Positions 1 through 5,811 of a stretch of DNA of 12,186 nucleotides are shown here, in pieces. The stretch lies in the NCBI GenBank assembly GCA_028286165.1, contig JAPYMU010000071.1, positions 1 through 12,186 on the forward strand, given 5' to 3'. This DNA comes from Spongiicolonus versatilis. GTDB taxonomy: Bacteria > Pseudomonadota > Gammaproteobacteria > Arenicellales > Spongiicolonaceae. Position 1 is the stretch's first letter; each line of letters begins with the position of its first letter. Position numbers and translations under genes: made by a program. Under the pieces are notes generated by a model. That model did no database searches. It saw only the letters and a list, made by a program, of their open reading frames with translations, and had not been told where the DNA came from.

Positions 1-5
1 GAGGG

Positions 6-638
6 TTAAAAGGTGTAGGTGAGGCCGATGTTGAATTGTTTAATGTCGCGGTCACTCCCGGCAACCGCGCCTGTTTGGTTTCCAATCGTGACGATTCGGC
101 CCTGGTAAACGTCGGTCACTCTGAAGACTTGGTATTCCAAAACCAGTTTAATTTTGTCATTGGGCAGGGACGCTGAGCCGCCGATGCCGTAATGAAAATC
201 AATGCCGTCGTCTTCAAGAGTGGACGGAGTGATGTTGGTGTATCCCGATTCGATATTCCACCGGTGCACCCCGGCTTTTCCAAACAAGGTCACCGTTTCG
301 CTGGCATTGATTTTGCCCACGCCGGCGGCGTAGAACGTTGCGATTTCGTTTCGCTGGGTGACGGCTATGCTGTTGAAAGGCACCGTGCGTCTGGATTCTC
401 CCAAGTAAGCCAGGCCGACTTCCATGGCGAAATTTTTATGGAAGTTGTAGCCGCCATAAACAGCCGCCCCGGTATTTTTTCCATCACAGACGGTGAAGCC
501 GTCACAGTAGCCGTCAATTTCCGACTGCCCGATGCTGAAGCCGATGTATTTGCCGCCAGCCTCATCCTGCGCACCCACGCCTTGCGCAAATGCAAGTGTG
601 ACAGCGGCCGCAGCCGCCACAAAGCGAAAAAGTTTCAT
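6..638 (-). CDS. Small OmpA-like outer-membrane beta-barrel protein
   Basis: A 210-residue secreted barrel protein. The start is the ATG at 638 (reverse strand), because an SD-like GAGAGG (646-651) sits 7 nt upstream and the product then begins with a clean signal peptide: MKLFRF, an Ala/Val-rich core, and a likely cleavage after GVGA at residue 23. The frame stays open further upstream, but that part runs into the rpsB leader and encodes nothing signal-like. The mature part alternates aromatic/hydrophobic and polar residues in strands such as YIGFSIG, AAVYGGYNF, FAMEVGLAYLG and FNIGLTYTF, and ends in Phe, as outer-membrane beta-barrels normally do. Cys45 and Cys51 could form a loop disulfide. 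It resembles the eight-strand OmpA transmembrane-domain family (outer membrane beta-barrel, porin-like). Family assignment is fairly secure; ligand or specific role cannot be told. It diverges from rpsB and is not part of the operon. Confidence 0.85.
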   Translation of the reverse strand: MKLFRFVAAAAAVTLAFAQGVGAQDEAGGKYIGFSIGQSEIDGYCDGFTVCDGKNTGAAVYGGYNFHKNFAMEVGLAYLGESRRTVPFNSIAVTQRNEIATFYAAGVGKINASETVTLFGKAGVHRWNIESGYTNITPSTLEDDGIDFHYGIGGSASLPNDKIKLVLEYQVFRVTDVYQGRIVTIGNQTGAVAGSDRDIKQFNIGLTYTF

Positions 639-686
639 TGGAGCGCCTCTCAAGAAAGCATACCACACCCCCCGCCAAACCTGTGC

Positions 687-692
687 TACACT
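687..692 (+). promoter_or_regulatory. Candidate extended -10 promoter for rpsB operon
   Basis: TACACT preceded by TGC gives an extended -10 element (TGnTACACT, 4 of 6 core matches). No good -35 hexamer lies 16-18 bp upstream. It would start transcription near 699, giving a leader of about 128 nt before rpsB, which suits a ribosomal-protein operon. The call is inferred from motif and position only. Confidence 0.4.
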
Positions 693-697
693 CCGCC

Positions 698-826
698 CCC
701 CGCCGGGCGTTGGCCGGGCGGGGAAATCCATGCGCAGCAGAAGCGGCTTCGCCCGGGTGCTTTTCGTTTGGCGGAAGGTTGGCGGGCCGCGCTGTGTTTT
801 TATGACAAACCCGACGGAGAAATTTC
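698..826 (+). promoter_or_regulatory. rpsB 5' leader with candidate S2-responsive structure
   Basis: Leader between the candidate promoter and the rpsB ATG. A GC hairpin pairs 698-704 (CCCCGCC) with 717-723 (GGCGGGG); across a 1x1 mismatch, GGC 706-708 pairs with GCC 713-715 around a 4-nt loop. A second candidate pairs TTCGCC (748-753) with GGCGGAA (770-776) with one bulged G. GGAGA at 816-820 is the rpsB ribosome binding site, 6 nt before the ATG. Gammaproteobacterial rpsB leaders are known to bind S2 and repress rpsB-tsf translation. That this leader does the same is inferred from gene and position; I did not match a specific published motif. Confidence 0.4.
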
Positions 827-1960
827 ATGACTGAAGTCAGCATGCGGCTGATGCTGGAGTGCGGGGTGCATTTCGGGCACCAGACCCGGTATTGGTCGCC
901 GAAAATGGCGCCGTTCATCTACGGCCGGCGCAACAAAATTCACATCATCAATCTGGAGCGCTCGCTGCCCATGTTCAAGGCCGCGGCCGACCACCTGCGC
1001 AAGGTGGCGGCCGGCGGCGGCACGGTGATGTTCGTGGGCACCAAGCGCCAGGCCGGCGCGGCGGTGCGCGAGCAGGCGGAGCGCTGCGGCATGCCCTTTG
1101 TCAGCCACCGCTGGCTCGGCGGCATGCTCACCAACTACAAAACGGTGCGCAAGTCCATCGACCGCCTGAAGGATTTGGACCGCAAACTGGACGGCGGCGA
1201 GGCCGGGCGCCTGAGCAAAAACGAGCGCCTGCGCATGAAGCGCGAGCGCGACAAACTGGAGAACAGCCTGGCCGGCATCAAGAACATGGAGGATTTGCCG
1301 GACTGCCTTTTCGTGGTGGACGTGGAGGTGGAATACATCGCCGTGCGCGAGGCCAACAAACTGGGCATTCCGGTGGTGGCGGTGGTGGACACCAACTGCT
1401 CGCCGGACGGCGTGGACCATGTCATCCCCGGCAACGACGACGCCATCAGCGCCATCCGTTTGTATTTGGAGGGCATGGCCGAAGCCGTGCTGGAGGGCCG
1501 CGCCATTGCCGAGCGCGAGGCCGCGATGGCGCCGGAGCCGCAGCCGGAAATGCCGCCCGCGCCCCCGCCGCCGGTGGCGCAGGAGCCGAAAACCGTGACT
1601 CCGGCGCCGGAAACGGTGACTGCACCGCCGGAAACGGTGGTTGCGACTCCGGAAACGGTGGCCCCGCCGCCGCCGGTGGAGCCTGCAGAGGCGGAAACGG
1701 TGGTTGCACCGGCGGAAGCGGAGACTGCGACTCCGGAAACGGTGACGGCACCGCCGGAAGCGGCGGCCGAGCCGGCGCCTGCGGTGGACAAAACGGCCGC
1801 ACCGGCCGAGCCGAAAGCGGCGAAGAAAAAAGCGGCAAAGAAAAAAGCCGCGGCCAGGAAAAAGAAAACCGTCACCAAAGCCAGGGTGACCAGGAAAAAA
1901 GCCGCCAAAAAGAAAACCACGGCGAAAAAAACCGCCGCCCCAAAGGAGGAAAAGTCATGA
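827..1960 (+). CDS. rpsB: 30S ribosomal protein S2 with long repetitive C-terminal extension
   Basis: S2 of the small ribosomal subunit, 377 residues where about 240-250 is usual. Residues 1-233 are a full S2 core: GVHFGHQTRYW from residue 13, HRWLGGMLTN near 94, and DTN-SPDGVDHVIPGNDDA before the final helix. A Pro/Glu-rich linker follows (234-254), then heptapeptide repeats (255 to about 331) and a Lys/Ala-rich tail (330-377) with AKKKA blocks. The start is the ATG at 827, 6 nt after GGAGA and matching the usual S2 N-terminus. The last codons (PKEEKS) contain the tsf Shine-Dalgarno, and the stop overlaps the tsf ATG as ATGA. The frame stays open through the extension and stops exactly at tsf, so this is not a frameshift artefact. 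The core identity is certain; the role of the extension is unknown. Confidence 0.98.
   Translation: MTEVSMRLMLECGVHFGHQTRYWSPKMAPFIYGRRNKIHIINLERSLPMFKAAADHLRKVAAGGGTVMFVGTKRQAGAAVREQAERCGMPFVSHRWLGGMLTNYKTVRKSIDRLKDLDRKLDGGEAGRLSKNERLRMKRERDKLENSLAGIKNMEDLPDCLFVVDVEVEYIAVREANKLGIPVVAVVDTNCSPDGVDHVIPGNDDAISAIRLYLEGMAEAVLEGRAIAEREAAMAPEPQPEMPPAPPPPVAQEPKTVTPAPETVTAPPETVVATPETVAPPPPVEPAEAETVVAPAEAETATPETVTAPPEAAAEPAPAVDKTAAPAEPKAAKKKAAKKKAAARKKKTVTKARVTRKKAAKKKTTAKKTAAPKEEKS
1589..1819 (+). repeat. 21-bp tandem repeats encoding heptapeptides in rpsB
   Basis: About eleven 21-bp units lie in strict register from 1589, encoding residues 255-331 of S2. The core GGAAACGGTG recurs exactly at 1609, 1630, 1651, 1693 and 1735; weaker copies fall in phase at 1588, 1714 and 1756. 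The best-kept heptads are ETVTAPP (262 and 304), ETVVATP (269), ETVAPPP (276) and ETVVAPA (290). Units from residue 311 on are degenerate and grade into the Lys/Ala tail. The exact multiples of 21 bp point to growth by tandem duplication followed by drift. Confidence 0.85.
1944..1949 (+). promoter_or_regulatory. tsf ribosome binding site inside rpsB 3' end
   Basis: A perfect AGGAGG, within AAAGGAGGA, lies 7 nt before the tsf ATG at 1957. It is encoded by the last codons of S2 (Lys-Glu-Glu of PKEEKS). Its strength contrasts with the weak or absent SD of most other genes here and suits the high demand for EF-Ts. Confidence 0.85.
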
Positions 1961-2844
1961 GCGTCACCATCACCGCCGCCATGGTTAAAGATTTGCGCGA
2001 GCGCACCGGCGCCGGGATGATGGAGTGCAAAACCGCACTCAGCGAAAACGGCGGCGACCTGGAACAGGCGGTGGCCTGGCTGCGCAAGAAAGGCGCCGCC
2101 GGCGCCGACCGCAAAGCCGGCCGCACCGCCGCCGAAGGCGTGGTGTGCACGCAACTGGCCGACAACGGCCGGCGCGGCATCGTGCTGGAGGTGAACTGCG
2201 AAACCGATTTTGTCGCCCGCGACGAAACATTCCGCGCCTTTGCCGCCCAGGCCGCCGCCACCGCGCTGGCCCATGAAGCCGACAGCGTGGAAACTTTGTC
2301 CGCCCTCACCGTGGTCGACGGCGGCGGCACGGTGGAGGATGCGCGCCTCGCGCTGGTGGCCAAAGTCGGCGAGAACATCCGCCTGCGCCGCTTCACCATC
2401 ATGCAGGAGGAAAACTGCGCCATCGCCGAATACAACCACGGCGGCCGCATCGGCGTGCTGGTCGCGGTGGGCGGCAGCGCCGATGGCGGCCGCGACATCG
2501 CCATGCACATCGCCGCCAGCGCGCCGCTGTGCGTGGCCGAGGAGGATTTGCCGGCCGATGTGGTGGCGCGCGAGAAGGAAATTTTCGCCGCCCAGGCCGC
2601 CGAGTCCGGCAAGCCGCCGCACATCGCCGAAAAAATTGCGGGCGGCAAACTGAAAAAATTCATCGCCGAAAACACGCTGCTCGGCCAGCCTTTTGTCAAA
2701 GACCCCGGCCAGAGCGTGGCCGGTGTTCTGCGTACCGGCAAAATGACGGTGGCGAAGTTTGCGCGCTACCAGGTGGGCGAGGGTTTGGAAAAACGCCGCG
2801 ACGATTTTGTCGCCGATGTGATGGCGCAGGCCGGGCGCGAATGA
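1957..2844 (+). CDS. tsf: Elongation factor Ts
   Basis: A 295-residue EF-Ts (E. coli 283), the cytoplasmic guanine-nucleotide exchange factor that releases GDP from EF-Tu. The N-terminal UBA-like region carries the first family signature, LRERTGAGMMECKTAL (residues 13-28). The second, EVNCETDFVAR (78-88), contains the Thr-Asp-Phe-Val segment that contacts EF-Tu in known structures. The C-terminal part keeps the dimerisation-domain features, for example LLGQPFVKDP followed by the SVAGVL region. The ATG start overlaps the rpsB stop by 4 bp (ATGA) behind a perfect SD, so it is probably translated both by direct initiation and by coupling to rpsB. The stop overlaps the pyrH ATG in the same way. 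Ala codons are mostly GCC, unlike the GCG preference in pyrH. Confidence 0.98.
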   Translation: MSVTITAAMVKDLRERTGAGMMECKTALSENGGDLEQAVAWLRKKGAAGADRKAGRTAAEGVVCTQLADNGRRGIVLEVNCETDFVARDETFRAFAAQAAATALAHEADSVETLSALTVVDGGGTVEDARLALVAKVGENIRLRRFTIMQEENCAIAEYNHGGRIGVLVAVGGSADGGRDIAMHIAASAPLCVAEEDLPADVVAREKEIFAAQAAESGKPPHIAEKIAGGKLKKFIAENTLLGQPFVKDPGQSVAGVLRTGKMTVAKFARYQVGEGLEKRRDDFVADVMAQAGRE

Positions 2845-3587
2845 GCGGCGGCCGGCCATCGCGCCGTGTGCTGCTTAAACTCAGCGGCGAGGCGCTGAGC
2901 GGCGGCGGCGGTTTCGGCGTGGACCCTGCCGCGCTGGCGCGCACTGCAAAAGAGATCGCCGCAGCGCGCGGCGGCAGTGACGGCGCCACCATCGCCGTGG
3001 TGGTCGGCGGCGGCAATTTTTTTCGCGGCGCCGGCGCCGAGGCGCACGGCATGGACCGCCTCAGCGCCGACTACATGGGCATGCTGGCGACGCTGATGAA
3101 CGCGCTGGCGCTGCGCCAGGCGCTGGAAAAAGAAAACGTGCCGAGCCGCGTGATGTCGGGGCTGACGGTGACGCCGGTGGCGGAATCGTACGTGCACGGC
3201 CGCGCGCTCAAGCACCTGCAGCGCGGGCGGGTGGTGGTGTTCGCCTGCGGCACCGGCAACCCGCTGTTCACCACCGACACCGCGGCCGCGCTGCGCGCCA
3301 TTGAGATCGGCGCCGACCTGATGCTGAAGGCGACCAAGGTGGACGGCGTTTACGAATCCGACCCGGCCGCCGCGCCCGGTGCGCGCCGCTATGACGCGCT
3401 CAGTTACGACGAGGCGCTGGCGCGCAACCTCGGCGTGATGGACGCCGCCGCGCTGGCCCTGTGCCGCGACCACTGCATGCCGATCCGCGTGTTTGACATG
3501 AAGCGCGCCGGCTGCCTGCGGCGTATAATGGACGGCGCCGACGAGGGAACGCTGGTCGGCGCAACGCAAACCGCAACCCGGGGGTGA
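2841..3587 (+). CDS. pyrH: UMP kinase
   Basis: UMP kinase of the amino-acid-kinase fold, 248 residues (E. coli 241), making UDP from UMP with ATP in the cytoplasm. Visible motifs are KLSGEAL at 13-19 (phosphate binding), GGGNFFRG at 56-63, DRLSADYMGMLATLMNAL (UMP-binding region), GTGNPLFTTDTAAALRA, and LKATKVDGVY followed by a DP pair. The start is the ATG at 2841, overlapping the tsf stop (ATGA). The frame is open further upstream inside tsf, but that stretch is out-of-frame tsf sequence and the protein start matches the family from 2841. There is no strong SD, so translation probably depends on coupling to tsf. The 3' end contains a perfect TATAAT that may serve frr. Confidence 0.97.
   Translation: MSGGRPSRRVLLKLSGEALSGGGGFGVDPAALARTAKEIAAARGGSDGATIAVVVGGGNFFRGAGAEAHGMDRLSADYMGMLATLMNALALRQALEKENVPSRVMSGLTVTPVAESYVHGRALKHLQRGRVVVFACGTGNPLFTTDTAAALRAIEIGADLMLKATKVDGVYESDPAAAPGARRYDALSYDEALARNLGVMDAAALALCRDHCMPIRVFDMKRAGCLRRIMDGADEGTLVGATQTATRG
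3524..3529 (+). promoter_or_regulatory. Candidate internal promoter (-10) for frr
   Basis: A perfect TATAAT inside the pyrH 3' end, 63 bp before the frr ATG. It is built from an in-frame ATA-ATG codon pair (RRIMDG), and ATA is one of only two in-frame ATA codons I found in the plus-strand genes. There is no -35 match at 16-18 bp: a perfect TTGACA at 3493-3498 lies 25 bp away, which is too far for normal sigma-70 spacing. frr has its own promoter in E. coli, which makes the position plausible. Confidence 0.4.
3580..3586 (+). promoter_or_regulatory. frr ribosome binding site deciding the ATG start
   Basis: GGGGGTG at 3580-3586 lies 6 nt before the ATG at 3593. The alternative GTG start at 3584 is part of this purine run and has no SD of its own, so the ATG is preferred. 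The site overlaps the pyrH stop codon. Confidence 0.6.
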
Positions 3588-3592
3588 CCGCG

Positions 3593-4147
3593 ATGGAAGA
3601 GATTTACCAGGACGCCGTGCAGCGCATGAACAAAAGCATCGACGCATTGCGCGCCGAACTTGCGCGGTTGCGCACCGGCCGCGCGTCCACCGCGCTGCTG
3701 GAAAACATCAGGGTGAACTACTACGGCACCGACACGCCCCTCAACCAACTGGCCGGCATCAGCGTTGCCGACCCGCGCACCCTCAGCGTCAGCCCGTGGG
3801 ACAAGGGCGCTACGCCGGCCATCGAGAAGGCAATCATGGAGTCCGACCTCGGCCTCAACCCGGTCACCAGCGGCGAGTTGATTCGCGTGCCGCTGCCGGC
3901 GCTCACCGAGGAGCGGCGCAAAGAGTTGACCAAAGTGGTGCGCCACGAAGGCGAGAACATCAAGGTGGCAATCCGCAATGTCCGCCGCGACGCCATCCAC
4001 CACGCCAAGGAAATGCAAAAAGCCAAAGAACTGAGCGAGGACCAGTTGCACAAACTGGAGGCCGACATCCAGAAAGCCACCGACGAGCACACCAAACAAG
4101 CCGATGAAATGGTGCGCGCCAAGGAACAGGAAGTGATGGAAGTGTAG
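3593..4147 (+). CDS. frr: Ribosome recycling factor
   Basis: A 184-residue RRF (E. coli 185), which with EF-G splits post-termination ribosomes. The sequence follows the family throughout: LRTGRAS in the first helix, NYYGTDTPLNQLA, DKGATPAIEKAI, SDLGLNP, IRVPLPALTEERRKELTK, VAIRNVRRDA, and a charged coiled-coil end. Helix 1 and the long C-terminal helices form the three-helix stem; the middle part is the beta-rich head. The gap to pyrH is 5 bp. The GTG at 3584 would add three residues, but the ATG at 3593 has the properly spaced SD and matches the usual length. After the stop, a GC palindrome and a SD-poor gap separate it from uppS. Confidence 0.97.
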   Translation: MEEIYQDAVQRMNKSIDALRAELARLRTGRASTALLENIRVNYYGTDTPLNQLAGISVADPRTLSVSPWDKGATPAIEKAIMESDLGLNPVTSGELIRVPLPALTEERRKELTKVVRHEGENIKVAIRNVRRDAIHHAKEMQKAKELSEDQLHKLEADIQKATDEHTKQADEMVRAKEQEVMEV

Positions 4148-4150
4148 GCC

Positions 4151-4166
4151 GCGCCGCCGGCGGCGC
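4151..4166 (+). repeat. 16-bp perfect GC palindrome between frr and uppS
   Basis: GCGCCGCCGGCGGCGC reads the same on both strands and could fold as a 6-bp stem with a CCGG loop. It lies just after the frr stop and 10 bp before the uppS start. No T-run follows, so it is not a canonical terminator. It may slow RNA decay or affect uppS initiation, but in DNA this GC-rich it may mean nothing. Confidence 0.5.
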
Positions 4167-4176
4167 CCATGCAACG

Positions 4177-4995
4177 TTGACAGTGAACAACACCCTGAAA
4201 ATCATCCCGCGCGCCGCCGCCCGCGCCGTCACCAGCGGCGGCCCGGCGCCGCGCCACATTGCAATCGTGATGGACGGCAACGGCCGCTGGGCCGCGCGGC
4301 GCGGCCGGCGGCGGGTGGTGGGCCACCGCCACGGCCTGCACAACGCGCGCGAGGTGGTGCGCCATTGCGCGCGGCGCGGCGTCCGCTGCCTCACCCTGTT
4401 TGCGTTCAGCAGCGAAAACTGGCGCCGCCCGGCGGACGAGGTGCAGCGGCTGATGAGTTTAATCCAGGGCGCGCTGGAAACCGAAGTGGACGAACTGCAC
4501 AAAAACAACATCCGCCTGCGCGTCATCGGCAATGTGGCGCAGTTTGAAAAAAAACTCCGCGACTCCATCAGCGCCGCCGAAACCCTCACCGCCGCCAATG
4601 ATGCAATGCACCTGGTGGTCGCCGCCAACTACGGCGGCCACTGGGACCTCACCGAAGCCTGCCGCTCCATCGCCATGGCCGCGCGCGCCGGGGAGTTGGA
4701 CCCGGTGCGGCTGTGCGCCGACACCGTGGAACGTTTTCTCAGCACCCGCGACCTGCCGCCGCCGGATTTGTTCATCCGCACCGGCGGCGAAAAACGGCTG
4801 AGCAATTTTCTGCTGTGGCAGGTCGCCTACACCGAATTGTTTTTCAGCGACGTGCTGTGGCCGGATTTCGGCGCCGAGGCCCTGGAGCAGGCCATCGCCG
4901 ACTACAACCACCGCCAGCGGCGTTACGGCCGCACCGCCGCGCAGGTTGCCGGTGCCGCCGCGGTGGCCGGCGCCGCTGAAGAGCAGAGCGCCTGA
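4177..4995 (+). CDS. uppS: (2Z,6E)-farnesyl diphosphate-dependent undecaprenyl diphosphate synthase
   Basis: cis-Prenyltransferase, 272 residues from the TTG (E. coli 253). It condenses eight isopentenyl diphosphates onto farnesyl diphosphate to build the C55 lipid carrier for peptidoglycan and surface polysaccharide. Catalytic-site motifs: HIAIVMDGNGRWA with the Asp at residue 33, GHRHG, LTLFAFSSENWRRP, AANYGGHWDL, and the C-terminal IRTGGEKRLSNFLLWQVAYTEL followed by LWPDF. No in-frame ATG precedes the active-site Met, so the start must be TTG 4177 or GTG 4183, and neither has a clear SD. The last 20 or so residues are an Ala-rich tail of unknown role. It lies 29 bp after frr and 12 bp before cdsA, next to cdsA and dxr, which act in the same membrane-lipid and isoprenoid supply. 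Confidence 0.95.
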   Translation: MTVNNTLKIIPRAAARAVTSGGPAPRHIAIVMDGNGRWAARRGRRRVVGHRHGLHNAREVVRHCARRGVRCLTLFAFSSENWRRPADEVQRLMSLIQGALETEVDELHKNNIRLRVIGNVAQFEKKLRDSISAAETLTAANDAMHLVVAANYGGHWDLTEACRSIAMAARAGELDPVRLCADTVERFLSTRDLPPPDLFIRTGGEKRLSNFLLWQVAYTELFFSDVLWPDFGAEALEQAIADYNHRQRRYGRTAAQVAGAAAVAGAAEEQSA

Positions 4996-5007
4996 GCGGC
5001 GCGGCGC

Positions 5008-5811
5008 ATGTTCACCCGCACCCTCACCCGGCGCCTGCTGAGCGCCGCCCTGCTGGCGCCGCTTTGCATCGCCGCCGTCCTGCTGCTGTCCACCGCGCAA
5101 CTTGCCGTTCTGTTCGCCATTGTGGCCGCGGCGGCGGCGTGGGAATGGTCGGCTCTGGCCGGTTTGCGCGCGCTGCCGGGGCGCCTTGTGTACAGTGCGG
5201 CGGTGACGGCGCTTCTGTTGCCGCTGTTTTTTGCCGGTAGTTTGCAGTGGACCATTCTCCTCGCGGCGCTGGCGTGGTGGATGTTTGCGTTTTGTTATGT
5301 GCTCGGTTTCGGCCGCCGGCTGGGCGTTGCGGCGACTTTGGCCGCCGGCGTTTTTTCCATCGCCCCGGCGTGGCTGGCGGCGGTGGCGGTGCACCGGGGC
5401 GGGGGTGAGGGCCCGCTGCTGCTGGTGCTGCTGTTTCTCACCGTGTGGCTGGCCGATGCCGCGGCCTGGGGCGTGGGCAAACGGTTCGGCCGCCGGCCGC
5501 TTGCGCCGCGCCTGAGCCCGGCCAAAACCCGCGAGGGCGCATTGGGCGCGCTGGCCCTGGTGACGGCGGCGGCGGCGGCGGCGTGGGCCTGGCTGCCGCT
5601 GCCGCTGCCGCTGTGGGCGTGGCTGGCGGTGAGCGTCACCTGCGCCCTGGCGGCGGTGGCCGGCGATTTGCTTGAGAGCGCATTCAAGCGCGCCGCCGGG
5701 GTCAAGGACAGCGGCGCGCTGATTCCCGGCCACGGCGGTATTTTGGACCGCACCGACAGTTTCCTCGCCGCGGCGCCGTTCTACGCCGTGGCGGTGCGCG
5801 CCGCATGGTGA
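5008..5811 (+). CDS. cdsA: Phosphatidate cytidylyltransferase (CDP-diglyceride synthase)
   Basis: Integral membrane enzyme, 267 residues (E. coli 285), making CDP-diacylglycerol from phosphatidic acid and CTP, the precursor of all the main phospholipids. The protein is almost wholly hydrophobic, with several membrane helices from residue 10 onward. The family signature lies at about 224-250: S-x-F-K-R-x4-K-D-S-G-x2-I-P-G-H-G-G-I-L-D-R-x-D, a full match including the metal- and substrate-binding Asp residues. The ATG at 5008 has no strong SD; the uppS stop lies 12 bp upstream. The last seven bases, including the stop, overlap dxr. Ala is often GCG, and the plus strand is G-rich here, in contrast to the C-rich start of dxr. 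Confidence 0.95.
   Translation: MFTRTLTRRLLSAALLAPLCIAAVLLLSTAQLAVLFAIVAAAAAWEWSALAGLRALPGRLVYSAAVTALLLPLFFAGSLQWTILLAALAWWMFAFCYVLGFGRRLGVAATLAAGVFSIAPAWLAAVAVHRGGGEGPLLLVLLFLTVWLADAAAWGVGKRFGRRPLAPRLSPAKTREGALGALALVTAAAAAAWAWLPLPLPLWAWLAVSVTCALAAVAGDLLESAFKRAAGVKDSGALIPGHGGILDRTDSFLAAAPFYAVAVRAAW

Noticed and set aside
289..299. GAAACGGTGAC on the minus strand in the barrel gene as another copy of the dispersed repeat
   Set aside because: Only 11 bp, encodes ordinary ETVT within a barrel strand, and ACGGTG is a common Thr-Val codon pair across the window.
639..731. Upstream extension of the minus-strand barrel gene
   Set aside because: It would put about 31 residues before a good signal peptide and overlaps the rpsB leader; the internal ATG at 638 has the SD.
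859..2844. Long open frame through rpsB that continues in phase into tsf
   Set aside because: It is tsf's own frame left open upstream because GC-rich DNA has few stops; the peptide over rpsB is Gly/Arg-rich shadow sequence, while the rpsB frame encodes clear S2.
1135..2859. 574-codon antisense open frame opposite rpsB and tsf
   Set aside because: It mirrors codon bias of the plus-strand genes, has no recognisable domain, and would cover two essential genes.
4151..4166. Intrinsic terminator after frr
   Set aside because: The palindrome is not followed by a T-run and the downstream genes continue the same conserved operon.
4177..4205. Possible promoter TTGACA-N17-AATCAT at the start of uppS
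   Set aside because: The -10 matches only 4 of 6, the transcript would lack the uppS start, and TTGACA is explained by the start codons.
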